Shown piece after piece: positions 27,075-35,475 of a stretch of 64,000 bases of DNA (within the stretch, counting starts at the first letter, position 1; each line of letters begins with the position of its first letter). The stretch is from positions 80,898 through 144,897 of the forward strand of contig JAPDPX010000012.1 of assembly GCA_034506255.1 (NCBI GenBank), written 5' to 3'. This stretch comes from a candidate division KSB1 bacterium (GTDB lineage Bacteria; Zhuqueibacterota; Zhuqueibacteria; Zhuqueibacterales; Zhuqueibacteraceae). A model generated the notes under the pieces. It was not told the origin of the DNA. It was given only the letters and a program-made list of their open reading frames with translations, and did not search any database. A program made the position numbers and the translations under genes.

Positions 27075-27401
27075 GCCGGGCAAAAAAGCTTCTTTTCCCG
27101 CCCGGGCGATGCAGGCAGGAAGCCTCCGCTACGAACTTTTGCAAGCAAGATACCGGCGCTACGGATTCTTGCAGGCAGGATGCCTGCGCTACGGTGCCGG
27201 CGCTACGTTTCGGCGCTGCGAGGCCGGCGGAACTTGCCGGGCGAAGAAAAATTTTTACTGCTGCGCTACTCCGGCAGGCTGGAAACCTGCGCTACGAGGC
27301 CTGCTGGATTCGCCGGGCAAAAAAGCTTCTTTTCCCGCCCGGGCGATGCAGGCAGGAAGCCTCCGCTACGAACTTTTGCAAGCAAGATACCGGCGCTACG
27401 G
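27075..27401. repeat. Exact 90-bp direct duplication within palindromic GC repeats
   Basis: Positions 27075-27164 and 27312-27401 are identical over 90 bp. Both, and the DNA between them, are built of short palindromic units of the type GCAGGCAGGATGCCTGC followed by GCTACG. The run starts at the intron's 5' end and stops at the CHAT-TPR stop codon. A related unit (GGCAGGCGGGAGGCCTGC) is near 30668. Confidence 0.85.
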
Positions 27402-27409
27402 TGCCGGCG

Positions 27410-30139
27410 TTACATTTTCGCTTGCACCTCCGCGATCAGCGCTTCCTCCTCATGCACGTCCTTCTCCAAGCCGAGTTGTTGATAGAGCTCGCGGCTGCGG
27501 GTGAAATAGGCAAGGGCGGCGGGCCAGTCTTGTTGGGCTTTGGCCACGTAGCCCATGTTGTGCAGGGTGATGGCCAGCCCGGCACGATCGCCCAGCGCTT
27601 CCAATATCTCCCGGCTCTTTTGATACCACGCCAGCGCCGCGTCGTACTCGCCACGGGCGTGGTAAATTCCGCCGATGTTATTGTAGGATCTGGCCAGTCC
27701 GGCACGATCGCCCAGCGCCTCTTCTATTGCCACGCTCTTTTGATACCACGCCAGCGCCGCGTCGTAGTCGCCACGGGCGCGATGAACTTCGCCGATGTTA
27801 TTGTAGGAGGTGGCGAGCCCGGCACGATCGCCCAGCGCCTCTTGAATTTCCACACTTTTCTGATACCACGCCAGCGCCGCGTCGTAGTCGCCACGGGCTT
27901 TGTAAATCAGGCCGATGTTATTGTAGGATCTGGCCAGGCCGGCACGATCGCCCAGCGCCTCTAGTATCTCCCGGCTCTTTTGATACCACTCCAGCGCCGC
28001 GTCGTAGTCGCCACGGGCGTCGTAAATCAGGCCGATCTGGTTGTACATCAAGGCTTCGTTCTTTTTGTTGCCCAAACGCACAAAGGCAGTGGCGCCGGCC
28101 AAGAGCCACTTTTCCGCCGGCAGTTTGCGCCAGTAAACCACATCTGTCACCGCGCGGGCAAAATCCCCCACCAGCTCGGCCTGCGCTTTTTCTTCCACCG
28201 GCAAGGTTGCCACCCATTCGGCGGCTGCGGCTATGTTGTCCCAATCCACGTCAAAGGCGCGCCAGTGCTCCATGTTGCTCTCTTTGTACTGCCGCGCCTT
28301 TGCCAAATAATACTCGGCGTGGCGCCGGCGGCAGGCGTGGGCAGTGGCTGCGGGCAGGGGCGCGTGCTTTTCCAAAAATTGCGCGGTGAGCGAGTGCAGC
28401 CAAACCCGCTCATTTTCGGCGTTGAGCAGGGAGCTGTCCACCGCCGCGTTCAGAGCCTTTTCGAACGCCTCCGGTTCTTCGCTGCCATGCACCGCGGCCA
28501 GCGCCTCCACCTCCGCGGGCCCGCGAAAGATCGTCATGGTCTGCAACAGAGCCAGGGCCGCCGGCACTTCGGCTTGCAAGGCAGTCAACATGCGGCCCAG
28601 CATGTCATTCACCGCAGCCTGCAAATCTTTGCCGGAGAGGGTTTGTAAATGCTGCCGCACCGCCGCGAAGGAGGTGGTGGCCCGCCGCAAATCACCGAGG
28701 GCCAGCTCCACCAGTCGGGGATGGCAATGGCAATCGCTCGCGAGATCATGCACCGCGGCGAGCAGGGGCAAGGCAGTTTCGCGATAACCGAGGTGCTGCG
28801 CCAGCGCCAGCAGCAGCGGCTTTTCATTTGCTGCCGGCGGCCGGCGCTCGAATTTCAGCAGCAATCTTTCGCCGGACAAATTGTGCACGAGCAGGCAGGC
28901 GCTGAACAGGTCGAGCGCTTCCACCGGCAGCAGGCAATTGCCGGCCAGAGTGGTGAGCGGATCCTTGTGCCGCGGCCGCAAGGTGAGCAGCGCCACGCTG
29001 CCCTGCCGGGGATCGAGCTGGCGCAAAAAATTTCCCAGTGCGGTGGTGGCAGCGGCGGAAAGCGTTTCCAAATTATCCAAAACCAGCAGCAGCGGCTTGC
29101 TGTTCAACAGGCGCAAGGCGGCTTGTTGGCGCTTTTCCGGCATGGCCGCGGCAAGGCAGTCGCTGCCGCACACCGCGTCGATGGTCTGCACGATTTTTTC
29201 GACGCCGAAATTTTGCGGGTCGTCTTTGGCGGTGGCAAAGATCACCCCTGCGAAGCGGTGGCTGTGGCGCAGCGCGGCCATGGTGGCGAGGCTGGACTTG
29301 CCGATGCCGCCGACACCGGAGAGCGCGATCACCGCCTCGGGTCGCCCGGCCAGCCATTGGCCGATTTGCACCAGCTCCGGGCCGCGGCCGGCAAAGTGGC
29401 GGGTGTACTGCAGCAGCGGCAAATTGTGCGGCGGCTCATTGGCAAGGAGCAGAAAATCCGTGGCCGGTTGCGGGGGCAGCGCCAGGGTTTGGTCGCTGAG
29501 CTGCAGGAGCGCGAGATTTTGCGCCGCTTCTTCGCCAAATTTGCCGGCTAAAATTTCCTGCGTGGCGGTGAAGGCGGTTTTGAGGGATTGGCCGAGAGCG
29601 AGTCGGCTGTAGAAGGTTTCGCTGAAGGTTTTTGCCACGAGGTCGGCAATCGGCGCGTGGGTACCAATTACGCTGGGGATGCCGGCGGCTTGCAGGGCTT
29701 GGGCAAGGGGCCGGGTTTCGCAGGCGTTGAGCACCACGAGTTTGAGGCGGGAGTTTTTGCAGGCGGCCACGAGTTCGGCCACGGGCACAAACTGCTCGCG
29801 GCCGAATTCGTCTTCCAACGCGAGGCCGGTGGCGCTGCCGTGGCCGATGAAGTGGAGGATTTGATAGGTGCTGTTTTCGTCGCCGAAGGTCAGGGCGTGC
29901 CGGAGATTTTCCAGCGTGGGCGGAAACAGGCGCACGACGGCATAGGGCGCGGCCCGGTCGTGCACAGGGTCGCGGCTGTGTTTGAGGGCCTGGCTGAAGC
30001 GCTGCCACTCGCCCCAGACGTCCAGCGGCTGGGCGGGCGGGTCATTTTCTGTTTTGCCGCAAACCGGCGCCGCGATGACGACGAGCAGGCGCAGGTAGTG
30101 GCGGAGTTGCGGCGAGGACGCAGGAAGTTCCGCTGGCAT
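27410..30139 (-). CDS. CHAT protease - NTPase - TPR protein
   Basis: A 909-aa cytoplasmic protein. The N-terminal CHAT caspase-like domain (about 15-225) has the catalytic pair H100 (FIGHGSATG) and C140 (VVLNACETRP). An NB-ARC-like STAND NTPase follows (about 245-520), with P-loop GVGGIGKSSLA (K281) and a Walker B-like LLLVLDNLE. Helical repeats lead to TPRs at the C-terminus, several of which are nearly identical 40-residue units. Start 30139 has AGGGG six bases upstream; the frame runs open to 30463 without a better start. CHAT and STAND-TPR proteins are frequent in defence and regulated cell death, where the repeats sense a trigger and the protease acts. No substrate or partner gene is evident. 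Defence function is inferred. Confidence 0.88.
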   Translation of the reverse strand: MPAELPASSPQLRHYLRLLVVIAAPVCGKTENDPPAQPLDVWGEWQRFSQALKHSRDPVHDRAAPYAVVRLFPPTLENLRHALTFGDENSTYQILHFIGHGSATGLALEDEFGREQFVPVAELVAACKNSRLKLVVLNACETRPLAQALQAAGIPSVIGTHAPIADLVAKTFSETFYSRLALGQSLKTAFTATQEILAGKFGEEAAQNLALLQLSDQTLALPPQPATDFLLLANEPPHNLPLLQYTRHFAGRGPELVQIGQWLAGRPEAVIALSGVGGIGKSSLATMAALRHSHRFAGVIFATAKDDPQNFGVEKIVQTIDAVCGSDCLAAAMPEKRQQAALRLLNSKPLLLVLDNLETLSAAATTALGNFLRQLDPRQGSVALLTLRPRHKDPLTTLAGNCLLPVEALDLFSACLLVHNLSGERLLLKFERRPPAANEKPLLLALAQHLGYRETALPLLAAVHDLASDCHCHPRLVELALGDLRRATTSFAAVRQHLQTLSGKDLQAAVNDMLGRMLTALQAEVPAALALLQTMTIFRGPAEVEALAAVHGSEEPEAFEKALNAAVDSSLLNAENERVWLHSLTAQFLEKHAPLPAATAHACRRRHAEYYLAKARQYKESNMEHWRAFDVDWDNIAAAAEWVATLPVEEKAQAELVGDFARAVTDVVYWRKLPAEKWLLAGATAFVRLGNKKNEALMYNQIGLIYDARGDYDAALEWYQKSREILEALGDRAGLARSYNNIGLIYKARGDYDAALAWYQKSVEIQEALGDRAGLATSYNNIGEVHRARGDYDAALAWYQKSVAIEEALGDRAGLARSYNNIGGIYHARGEYDAALAWYQKSREILEALGDRAGLAITLHNMGYVAKAQQDWPAALAYFTRSRELYQQLGLEKDVHEEEALIAEVQAKM
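27581..28060. repeat. Coding tandem repeat, four 120-bp units
   Basis: GGCACGATCGCCCAGCGC recurs at 27581, 27701, 27821 and 27941, exactly 120 bp apart. Each unit encodes one 40-residue TPR (ALGDRAGLARSYNNIGxIYxARG...). Near-identity at DNA level points to recent expansion or gene conversion. Confidence 0.9.
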
Positions 30140-30500
30140 ATTTACCCCTGCAATGTATTGGCAGACTGCAAGCCCAATGTCACCGGCCTTTTCAGGCAAG
30201 TCATGCCGGGAAGACGTCTGGCGGAAAGATAAAGATATTCCGATCTCCTGCCAAGTTCCAAAAGAGATATTTTTGCCGTTCACTTTTTCTGTCATTGCTT
30301 TGGAATAGTTTTGCCTGCGATTGGTCCGCCTTGATTCAAATTGCAACCTGCGATAAACGGGATGTTTTCCTCCCACGAAAATGACTCCCGCGAAATTTTT
30401 TGGCTTTATGTTGGATTGATGTGGATGAGGCATGGCAGGACTTTGACCGCGGGTGGGGGGCACGGGGGTGTTTCATCCGGCCGGGATTTGTCTTGTCGAG

Positions 30501-30590
30501 GTAATTGTCATGCGGCGCGCGGCACCCCTCAGAATCAAAATGAGCTTTCATAGTGGTGCCTTCCGACCCTGAAGGGTCTACTACAAAAGT
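30501..30590. repeat. Dispersed hairpin repeat, copy 2
   Basis: Partner of 15614-15711, sharing the CGCGCGGCACCC and CTACTACAAAAGT blocks. It lies upstream of the CHAT gene. Confidence 0.6.
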
Positions 30591-30780
30591 CTTTTCGTGT
30601 GGTGATTTGCCCTGTTCATTTGCACACCCCTCACGATGAGAATGTCGCACAGAAATCTTGTCTGCAGGCAGGCGGGAGGCCTGCGCTACGGCATTCTCGT
30701 GGGAATACTGCTTTGGTGGGAGGGTTTGGGAGAGTCATCTTGACTTCGAGGTTGGAATCTCTGCCGTGCGCTGAACGGGC

Positions 30781-30838
30781 GTCGCGATGAAATCAGCGTT
30801 TCTCGCGCAAGAGATCAATCCGGGTGCAAAATTCAGGT
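30781..30838. mobile_element. Solo inverted end of MITE-like family
   Basis: About 58 bp are almost the reverse complement of the left end of the 49099 element (GAGATCAATCCGGGTGCAAA, ending ATTCAGGT). The other end was not found, so this is a truncated copy. Confidence 0.6.
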
Positions 30839-30867
30839 TGAAAAATTAGCCATTGGACGTCAGCCTG

Positions 30868-30938
30868 CTTGAACCGCCGAGCCGCCAAGTACGCAAAGCA
30901 ATGCCAGCCTGGCGTTGCTTGCGACTTTGCGGTTCAAG
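30868..30938. repeat. Long hairpin
   Basis: Outer arms CTTGAACCGC and GCGGTTCAAG enclose inner arms of about 19 bp (AAGTACGCAAAGCAATGCCAG against CTGGCGTTGCTTGCGACTT). It lies 226 bp after the regulator's stop codon and lacks a T run. It could end transcription or be another repeat. Confidence 0.6.
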
Positions 30939-31163
30939 TTTGGCACGAAAAATCCCGCCGGCCGACAACAGGTCTGCGCGACGTCCCCACATGTGACTGT
31001 GGCACTATGTTTCGATGCTGAGGGCCGGCGAGGGTGCCAGCAGGCGGGAAGCCCTGCGGAGGGGAAAAGAGGGCGGCCGGGAGTGGCACCGGCTCGGGCA
31101 CAGGCCGGGCTTTTCACCGAACAGCGGCGGCGGCCGAGAAGGAGCTGGCGGCGCGTGCCCGTG

Positions 31164-32621
31164 CTATTTGATGCCCAGACGCTTGCACATGCGGTGAAAG
31201 TTGGGCGGTGCCAGCCCCAGGAGCCGCGCGGCCTCGGCATCGGAGCCGGCGTGTTCACGCACAAAGCGAAAATAGCCGGCCTGCATCTGTTTTTCCATCT
31301 CGCGCCAGGGCAGGATGCGCCGGCCGTCTCCCTGCCCCCAGTTGAGGAATTCCACCGGCGCGGCAGGCTGTGGTTGCATGCCCAGGGCGGCATGGACTTG
31401 CGCGATGGTGACGGGATCGGCATGCGCCAGGAGCAGGCGTTGCACCACGTTTTGCAGCTCGCGCACGTTGCCCGGCCAGTCATAGTTGCTCAGTGCCTGC
31501 AGGGCTTCCCCGGTCAGATGCGGCGGCCGCTGGTTCATTTCGGCGCTGAACAGTGCCATGAAGTGGTCGATGAGCAGCGGGATGTCTTCACGGCGCTGCG
31601 CCAGGGCGGGCACGCTGATGGTGGCGACATTGAGGCGATAGTAGAGATCTTCGCGGAAGCGTTTGGCGGCGACCTCCTTTTCCAGGTCCTTGTTGGTGGC
31701 GGCGATGATGCGGACATCGACGGCGATGGTGCCGGTGCGGCCGATCTTGTCGATTTCGCCCTCCTGAATGACGCGCAGCAGCTTGGCTTGTGCGGAGAGC
31801 GGCAGCTCGGTGATTTCATCGAGGAAGACGGTGCCGCCATCGGCGACTTCGAACAGGCCCTTTTTGGTGGCATGGGCGCCGGTGAAGGCGCCTTTCTCGA
31901 AGCCGAACAGTTCGCTCTCGATGAGGTGATCGGGGAGGCTGCCGCAATTGATCGGGACGAAGTTTTCAAACTGCCGGCGGCTGTTGTAGTGGAGGTTGAT
32001 CGCCACCAGTTCCTTGCCGGTGCCGGAGGGGCCGCGCACCATGACGTTGACGTTGGTGCCGGCGAACTTGGCGATCAAATCCCGCAGGTGGCGCATGGCC
32101 GGCGAATCGCCGATGATGCGCTTGCGGCGCAGCAGCCCCTGCACGGTGTTTTGCAGGCGCCGCGCGGTGCGCTGCTGTTCTTCGAGCAGGCGCCGGCGTT
32201 CGAAGGCATTGATGATGTTGAGCACGAAATCGGTGGGCTGATAAATGTAGGCTTCGATATCGCCGGGGTATTTGGTGCAATACCAGATCGCGCCCGCCTC
32301 CTGCAGGCGGTGGGCAAACTCGAAGTCGGTGACGTTGATGGTCATCTTGGTGACGATGATGACCTGGAGGGTGGGGTCGATTTCCTTGATGCGCCGGATC
32401 AGGTTTTCGCCGATGATCGCGCCCGGGATTTGAAAGTCCATGATCACCACATCATACCGGCCGGGGTTGCGTTCCAGCAGCGTGAGGGCCTCCTGGCCGT
32501 CGGCGACCACATCGCGAATATGAATGCGGTCGGCGAAGGGACGCAGGGTGTTGCGCACGCGGCGCGCGTCGAATTCCTCGTCTTCGATGAGCAGCAGAGA
32601 GATGATGTCATTGGTTTTCAT
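31164..32621 (-). CDS. Sigma-54-dependent response regulator
   Basis: A 485-aa NtrC-type transcription activator. The receiver domain (1-125) has the phospho-acceptor D62 in VVIMDFQIPG. The AAA+ domain (about 168-400) has Walker A GPSGTGKE (197-204), the sigma-54 contact loop GAFTGA (244-249), and the DGGTVFLDEI Walker B region. A Fis-type helix-turn-helix closes the protein (AARLLGLAPPNFHRMCKRLG). The frame runs far upstream, but start 32621 has GGAG and begins the receiver. It is the last gene of a three-gene operon with a sensor kinase and a binding protein. It should activate sigma-54 promoters, whose location is not obvious here. Confidence 0.93.
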   Translation of the reverse strand: MKTNDIISLLLIEDEEFDARRVRNTLRPFADRIHIRDVVADGQEALTLLERNPGRYDVVIMDFQIPGAIIGENLIRRIKEIDPTLQVIIVTKMTINVTDFEFAHRLQEAGAIWYCTKYPGDIEAYIYQPTDFVLNIINAFERRRLLEEQQRTARRLQNTVQGLLRRKRIIGDSPAMRHLRDLIAKFAGTNVNVMVRGPSGTGKELVAINLHYNSRRQFENFVPINCGSLPDHLIESELFGFEKGAFTGAHATKKGLFEVADGGTVFLDEITELPLSAQAKLLRVIQEGEIDKIGRTGTIAVDVRIIAATNKDLEKEVAAKRFREDLYYRLNVATISVPALAQRREDIPLLIDHFMALFSAEMNQRPPHLTGEALQALSNYDWPGNVRELQNVVQRLLLAHADPVTIAQVHAALGMQPQPAAPVEFLNWGQGDGRRILPWREMEKQMQAGYFRFVREHAGSDAEAARLLGLAPPNFHRMCKRLGIK

Positions 32622-32668
32622 GCTGGTGGTCTCCGCCGAGTCTTGTGTCCGCCTGCGGCGGTGGTGTT

Positions 32669-34156
32669 TCACGCCGGGGGAATCCGGAGGGTGAACTGGC
32701 AGCCGCCGCCGGGCAAATTTTCGGCATCCAAATCCCAGCCGCAGCGCTGTTTCGAGATTTCGTAGGCAAGATAACAGCCATAGCCCGAATGCAGGCCGTT
32801 GCCCTTGGTGGAGATGTTCTCCAGGAAGAGGCGTTTGATGCCGTGTTCGTTGGTTTCCAGCAGCTCGGGCAAAATGGGCCGGCCGTTGTTGGCGATGACG
32901 ACGCAGGCGACGCCGGTGGCGGCTTCGAAACGGGTGCGCACCGTGATGGTGATGCGGCCGTCGCCGCTGTGGTCCAGGGCGTTTTGCAGCAGCGGCTCGA
33001 AGATTTCCCACACCACGAATTCATTGACCTGCACCGGCGGCAGGGCGGGGTCGAGGTCCATCTCGAAGCGGAACTCCTCCGACTGCCGGGTCAGGCGCAG
33101 GCAGATGTGTTCGACGATGAAGCGCAGCACTTCGTTCAGGTCGGTTTGAAAGATCGGGCCGCGGATCGCCAGCACCGGGGGCTCATACCATTTCATGTCG
33201 TAGATGACGCGCGAGATGTAGTTGGCGTATTTGGTGACGCGGTACTTGATCTCCTCGATGTTGGCGGTCGACAGCATGCGCACATCTTCCTTGATGAAGC
33301 CCATCACCTTCTCGGCCTTGTGGTGGGTGTGGTAGATGCGCTTGGCAAACTGGGCTTCCTTTTGATAGTGAATGCGCTCACGGAGCTGGGCTTCGCGCTC
33401 CTTGAACAGGAGCTGCTGGGCCTCATCGCGCTCCTGCACGGAATAGGAGGAGACAAAAAACAGCGCGAGCATGCCGAACAGGATCATGCCCATGAACACC
33501 ATGCCGGATTGATTGAAGCGGGTGATGATCTCGCGGGTGACGAAGCCGAAATCGGGCGCATTTTTGATGTAGACCGCGCCGGCATACTCGCCCTTGGGGA
33601 CGAAAGGCACGAACACGTGAAAGGTCTGCCGGCCTTCGAGCAGATTGCAGACCTGCTCGGTGGATTCGAGCCGGCCACGCACCTGGCGGTAGAGGCGGGT
33701 GGCCTCGCGGTGCGGCATGTCGGCGGGGGGCGGCTCCGCCGGGTTCTCGAAGAAGAAGCGGTAGAGCGCGGTGCCATTGTCGATGGCGAAGACGCGCTCG
33801 CCCTGCGCCACCAGCACGCAGGCCTCTTCGACATGCTGCAGCAGCAACTGCTGGCTGAAAATGATGTCGAACGCCTGAATCAGCTTGCGGCGGTCGGCGG
33901 CGCTCTGGCGGTGCGCCGGGGAGGCCGTCTCCAGCAGCAGCTCCAGCGAGATGGCGGCGAGATTGGCGAAGCGCTCGGCGGAGTCGCGTTGATACCATTC
34001 CTGGGCACGCACCAGGAAATCCCTCACCGAATTCTTCTGCACGAAGGACACCAGCACCTGTGACGCCACCATGATGCTGAACAGCACCAGCACGTGTTTC
34101 AACTCGAAATGATGGCGGCGCAGCCTGGCAACGAGACGGTCTTGCGGCGAATTCAT
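32669..34156 (-). CDS. Membrane sensor histidine kinase
   Basis: A 495-aa two-component sensor. Transmembrane helices at about 21-38 and 219-240 enclose a periplasmic sensing domain (about 40-215). A coiled cytoplasmic linker carries candidate phospho-histidines in RIYHTHHKAEKVM (H276, H278 or H279). The ATPase domain (about 380-495) has EPLLQNALDHSGDG (N box) and GNGLHSGYGCYLAYEI (G box). Its start lies two bases after the stop of the binding-protein gene, so they are translated together. The regulator gene follows 47 bp downstream. The DHp region is not a textbook H-box, so the exact histidine is uncertain. Confidence 0.88.
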   Translation of the reverse strand: MNSPQDRLVARLRRHHFELKHVLVLFSIMVASQVLVSFVQKNSVRDFLVRAQEWYQRDSAERFANLAAISLELLLETASPAHRQSAADRRKLIQAFDIIFSQQLLLQHVEEACVLVAQGERVFAIDNGTALYRFFFENPAEPPPADMPHREATRLYRQVRGRLESTEQVCNLLEGRQTFHVFVPFVPKGEYAGAVYIKNAPDFGFVTREIITRFNQSGMVFMGMILFGMLALFFVSSYSVQERDEAQQLLFKEREAQLRERIHYQKEAQFAKRIYHTHHKAEKVMGFIKEDVRMLSTANIEEIKYRVTKYANYISRVIYDMKWYEPPVLAIRGPIFQTDLNEVLRFIVEHICLRLTRQSEEFRFEMDLDPALPPVQVNEFVVWEIFEPLLQNALDHSGDGRITITVRTRFEAATGVACVVIANNGRPILPELLETNEHGIKRLFLENISTKGNGLHSGYGCYLAYEISKQRCGWDLDAENLPGGGCQFTLRIPPA

Positions 34157-34158
34157 GG

Positions 34159-35475
34159 TCAGTTGATCAGCACTTTTTGCGAGCGAATCATGGCAGCCGC
34201 ACCGGCGAGCGCGGCGGGGACGGAGATTTCCTGCTTGATGGCGCGATGGGCAAAGAAAGAAAGAATGTCGGAAATCTTGGTGTACTCGACCAGCGCCGGG
34301 CGGTGCATGCCGGTGGCGAGCAGTTGACGGTAGTAGCGCAAATCGGGATGCCGGGCGCAAAACAGACTGTCGTCATAGACGGAATGGATGGCGGGCAGAT
34401 ACCCCATGGTTTCGTAGACCAGGCGCTGCATTTCCCGGCTGGTGGCAAACTTGAGGAACTCGAGCGCCGCCGCCTTTTGGTTCGAATCGCGTGCGATCAT
34501 GAGATTCCAGCCGCCAAAGACGGCCGCGGGCGGTGAGCCGGCAAAATGCGGCAGCGCCGCAAACGCGATGGCTTTGACCTTGTCGCCGTAACGGCTTTCA
34601 TAGGTGCGCAAATTGCCCGGCCAGCCGCGGAAGAAAAGCGCATCTTCGGCGAGCGCGTGCTCATAAACATCGACTTCCTTGTAGCCGGTGACCGCCGGCG
34701 GGGTGAGACGGTAGCGCCCCACCAAATCGACCAGCAACTGCAGGGCGCGCTGCGCGGCAGGGGTGTTGATGCCCAGCGAGTCGCCGCTGATCAACACCGG
34801 GTGTTGATGGCCGATGTTCTCCACCAGGGAACACATCAGGCCCTCATAACTGTCCGCCGGGAACAAATAAAACGACGGCTGCCGCGCGGCGAAACGCCGG
34901 CCGAGCTCGATGAAGTCCTCCCAGGTCATCGACGCCTTGAGCTTGCGCTCCACCTCGGCGAAATCCGGCAATGCTTGCAGCAGATCCCGGCGGTAATACA
35001 GGATGCCGATGTCGAAATAGAACGGCACGCTCACCAATTCCCCGCCGGAAAAACAGGAGGCGAGCGCCTGCGGCAGAAAGGCCTGCTGCTCCTTGGCGGA
35101 AAAATACCGGCTCAGCGGCTCCGCCCATTTCACGAAACGCGGTGTCCACACCACATCCACCGCGAAGATGTCGATGCGCGAGCTCTTGCTGCGCAGCGCC
35201 CGGGTGAGAAGCTGCTTGCGTTCGTTGGTGCTGAATTTGGTGAAGGGGAGATTGATGGGCACCACCTGCACCCGGCCGCGATACCGCTCGTTGAAACGGT
35301 CAATGATGGTTTGCTGCGCCGCTGAGAGATTGTCGGCAAAGTAGAGGGTCGTGACCCCGGCATCCTCTTCCTCCTCCGGGCCGGCGGGAGTGAACACCAC
35401 GATGACGATGGCCAGGGCGGCAATCAGCAGCGAGGCGATCAATAAACTGGTTCTGGAAAAGAGACGGCTGAACAT
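34159..35475 (-). CDS. Extracellular solute-binding protein, membrane anchored
   Basis: A 438-aa binding protein of the ABC sugar-binding family 1 type, judged by its alternating domains and the pieces LYFADNLSAAQQTIIDRFNE, YFDIGILYYRRDLL and FGGWNLMIARDS. It has a single uncleaved-looking hydrophobic helix (about 10-30) and no lipobox cysteine, so it is probably anchored by that helix. No permease or ATPase gene accompanies it. Instead a sensor kinase and regulator follow at 2 and 47 bp. It therefore probably presents a ligand to the kinase rather than feeding a transporter. The ligand may be a sugar, given the xylose genes upstream, but that is inference. Confidence 0.85.
   Translation of the reverse strand: MFSRLFSRTSLLIASLLIAALAIVIVVFTPAGPEEEEDAGVTTLYFADNLSAAQQTIIDRFNERYRGRVQVVPINLPFTKFSTNERKQLLTRALRSKSSRIDIFAVDVVWTPRFVKWAEPLSRYFSAKEQQAFLPQALASCFSGGELVSVPFYFDIGILYYRRDLLQALPDFAEVERKLKASMTWEDFIELGRRFAARQPSFYLFPADSYEGLMCSLVENIGHQHPVLISGDSLGINTPAAQRALQLLVDLVGRYRLTPPAVTGYKEVDVYEHALAEDALFFRGWPGNLRTYESRYGDKVKAIAFAALPHFAGSPPAAVFGGWNLMIARDSNQKAAALEFLKFATSREMQRLVYETMGYLPAIHSVYDDSLFCARHPDLRYYRQLLATGMHRPALVEYTKISDILSFFAHRAIKQEISVPAALAGAAAMIRSQKVLIN

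Larger units (their letters stand above)
30140..31163. other. Gap between CHAT gene and signalling operon
   Basis: This kilobase contains the three repeats listed separately and a palindromic GGCAGGCGGGAGGCCTGC unit. No supported gene is present; ORFs here read through repeats. Confidence 0.5.

Noticed and set aside
27050..27410. Possible CRISPR array near the CHAT gene
   Set aside because: Repeated words are irregularly spaced palindromes and one 90-bp duplication, not regular repeats with unique spacers.
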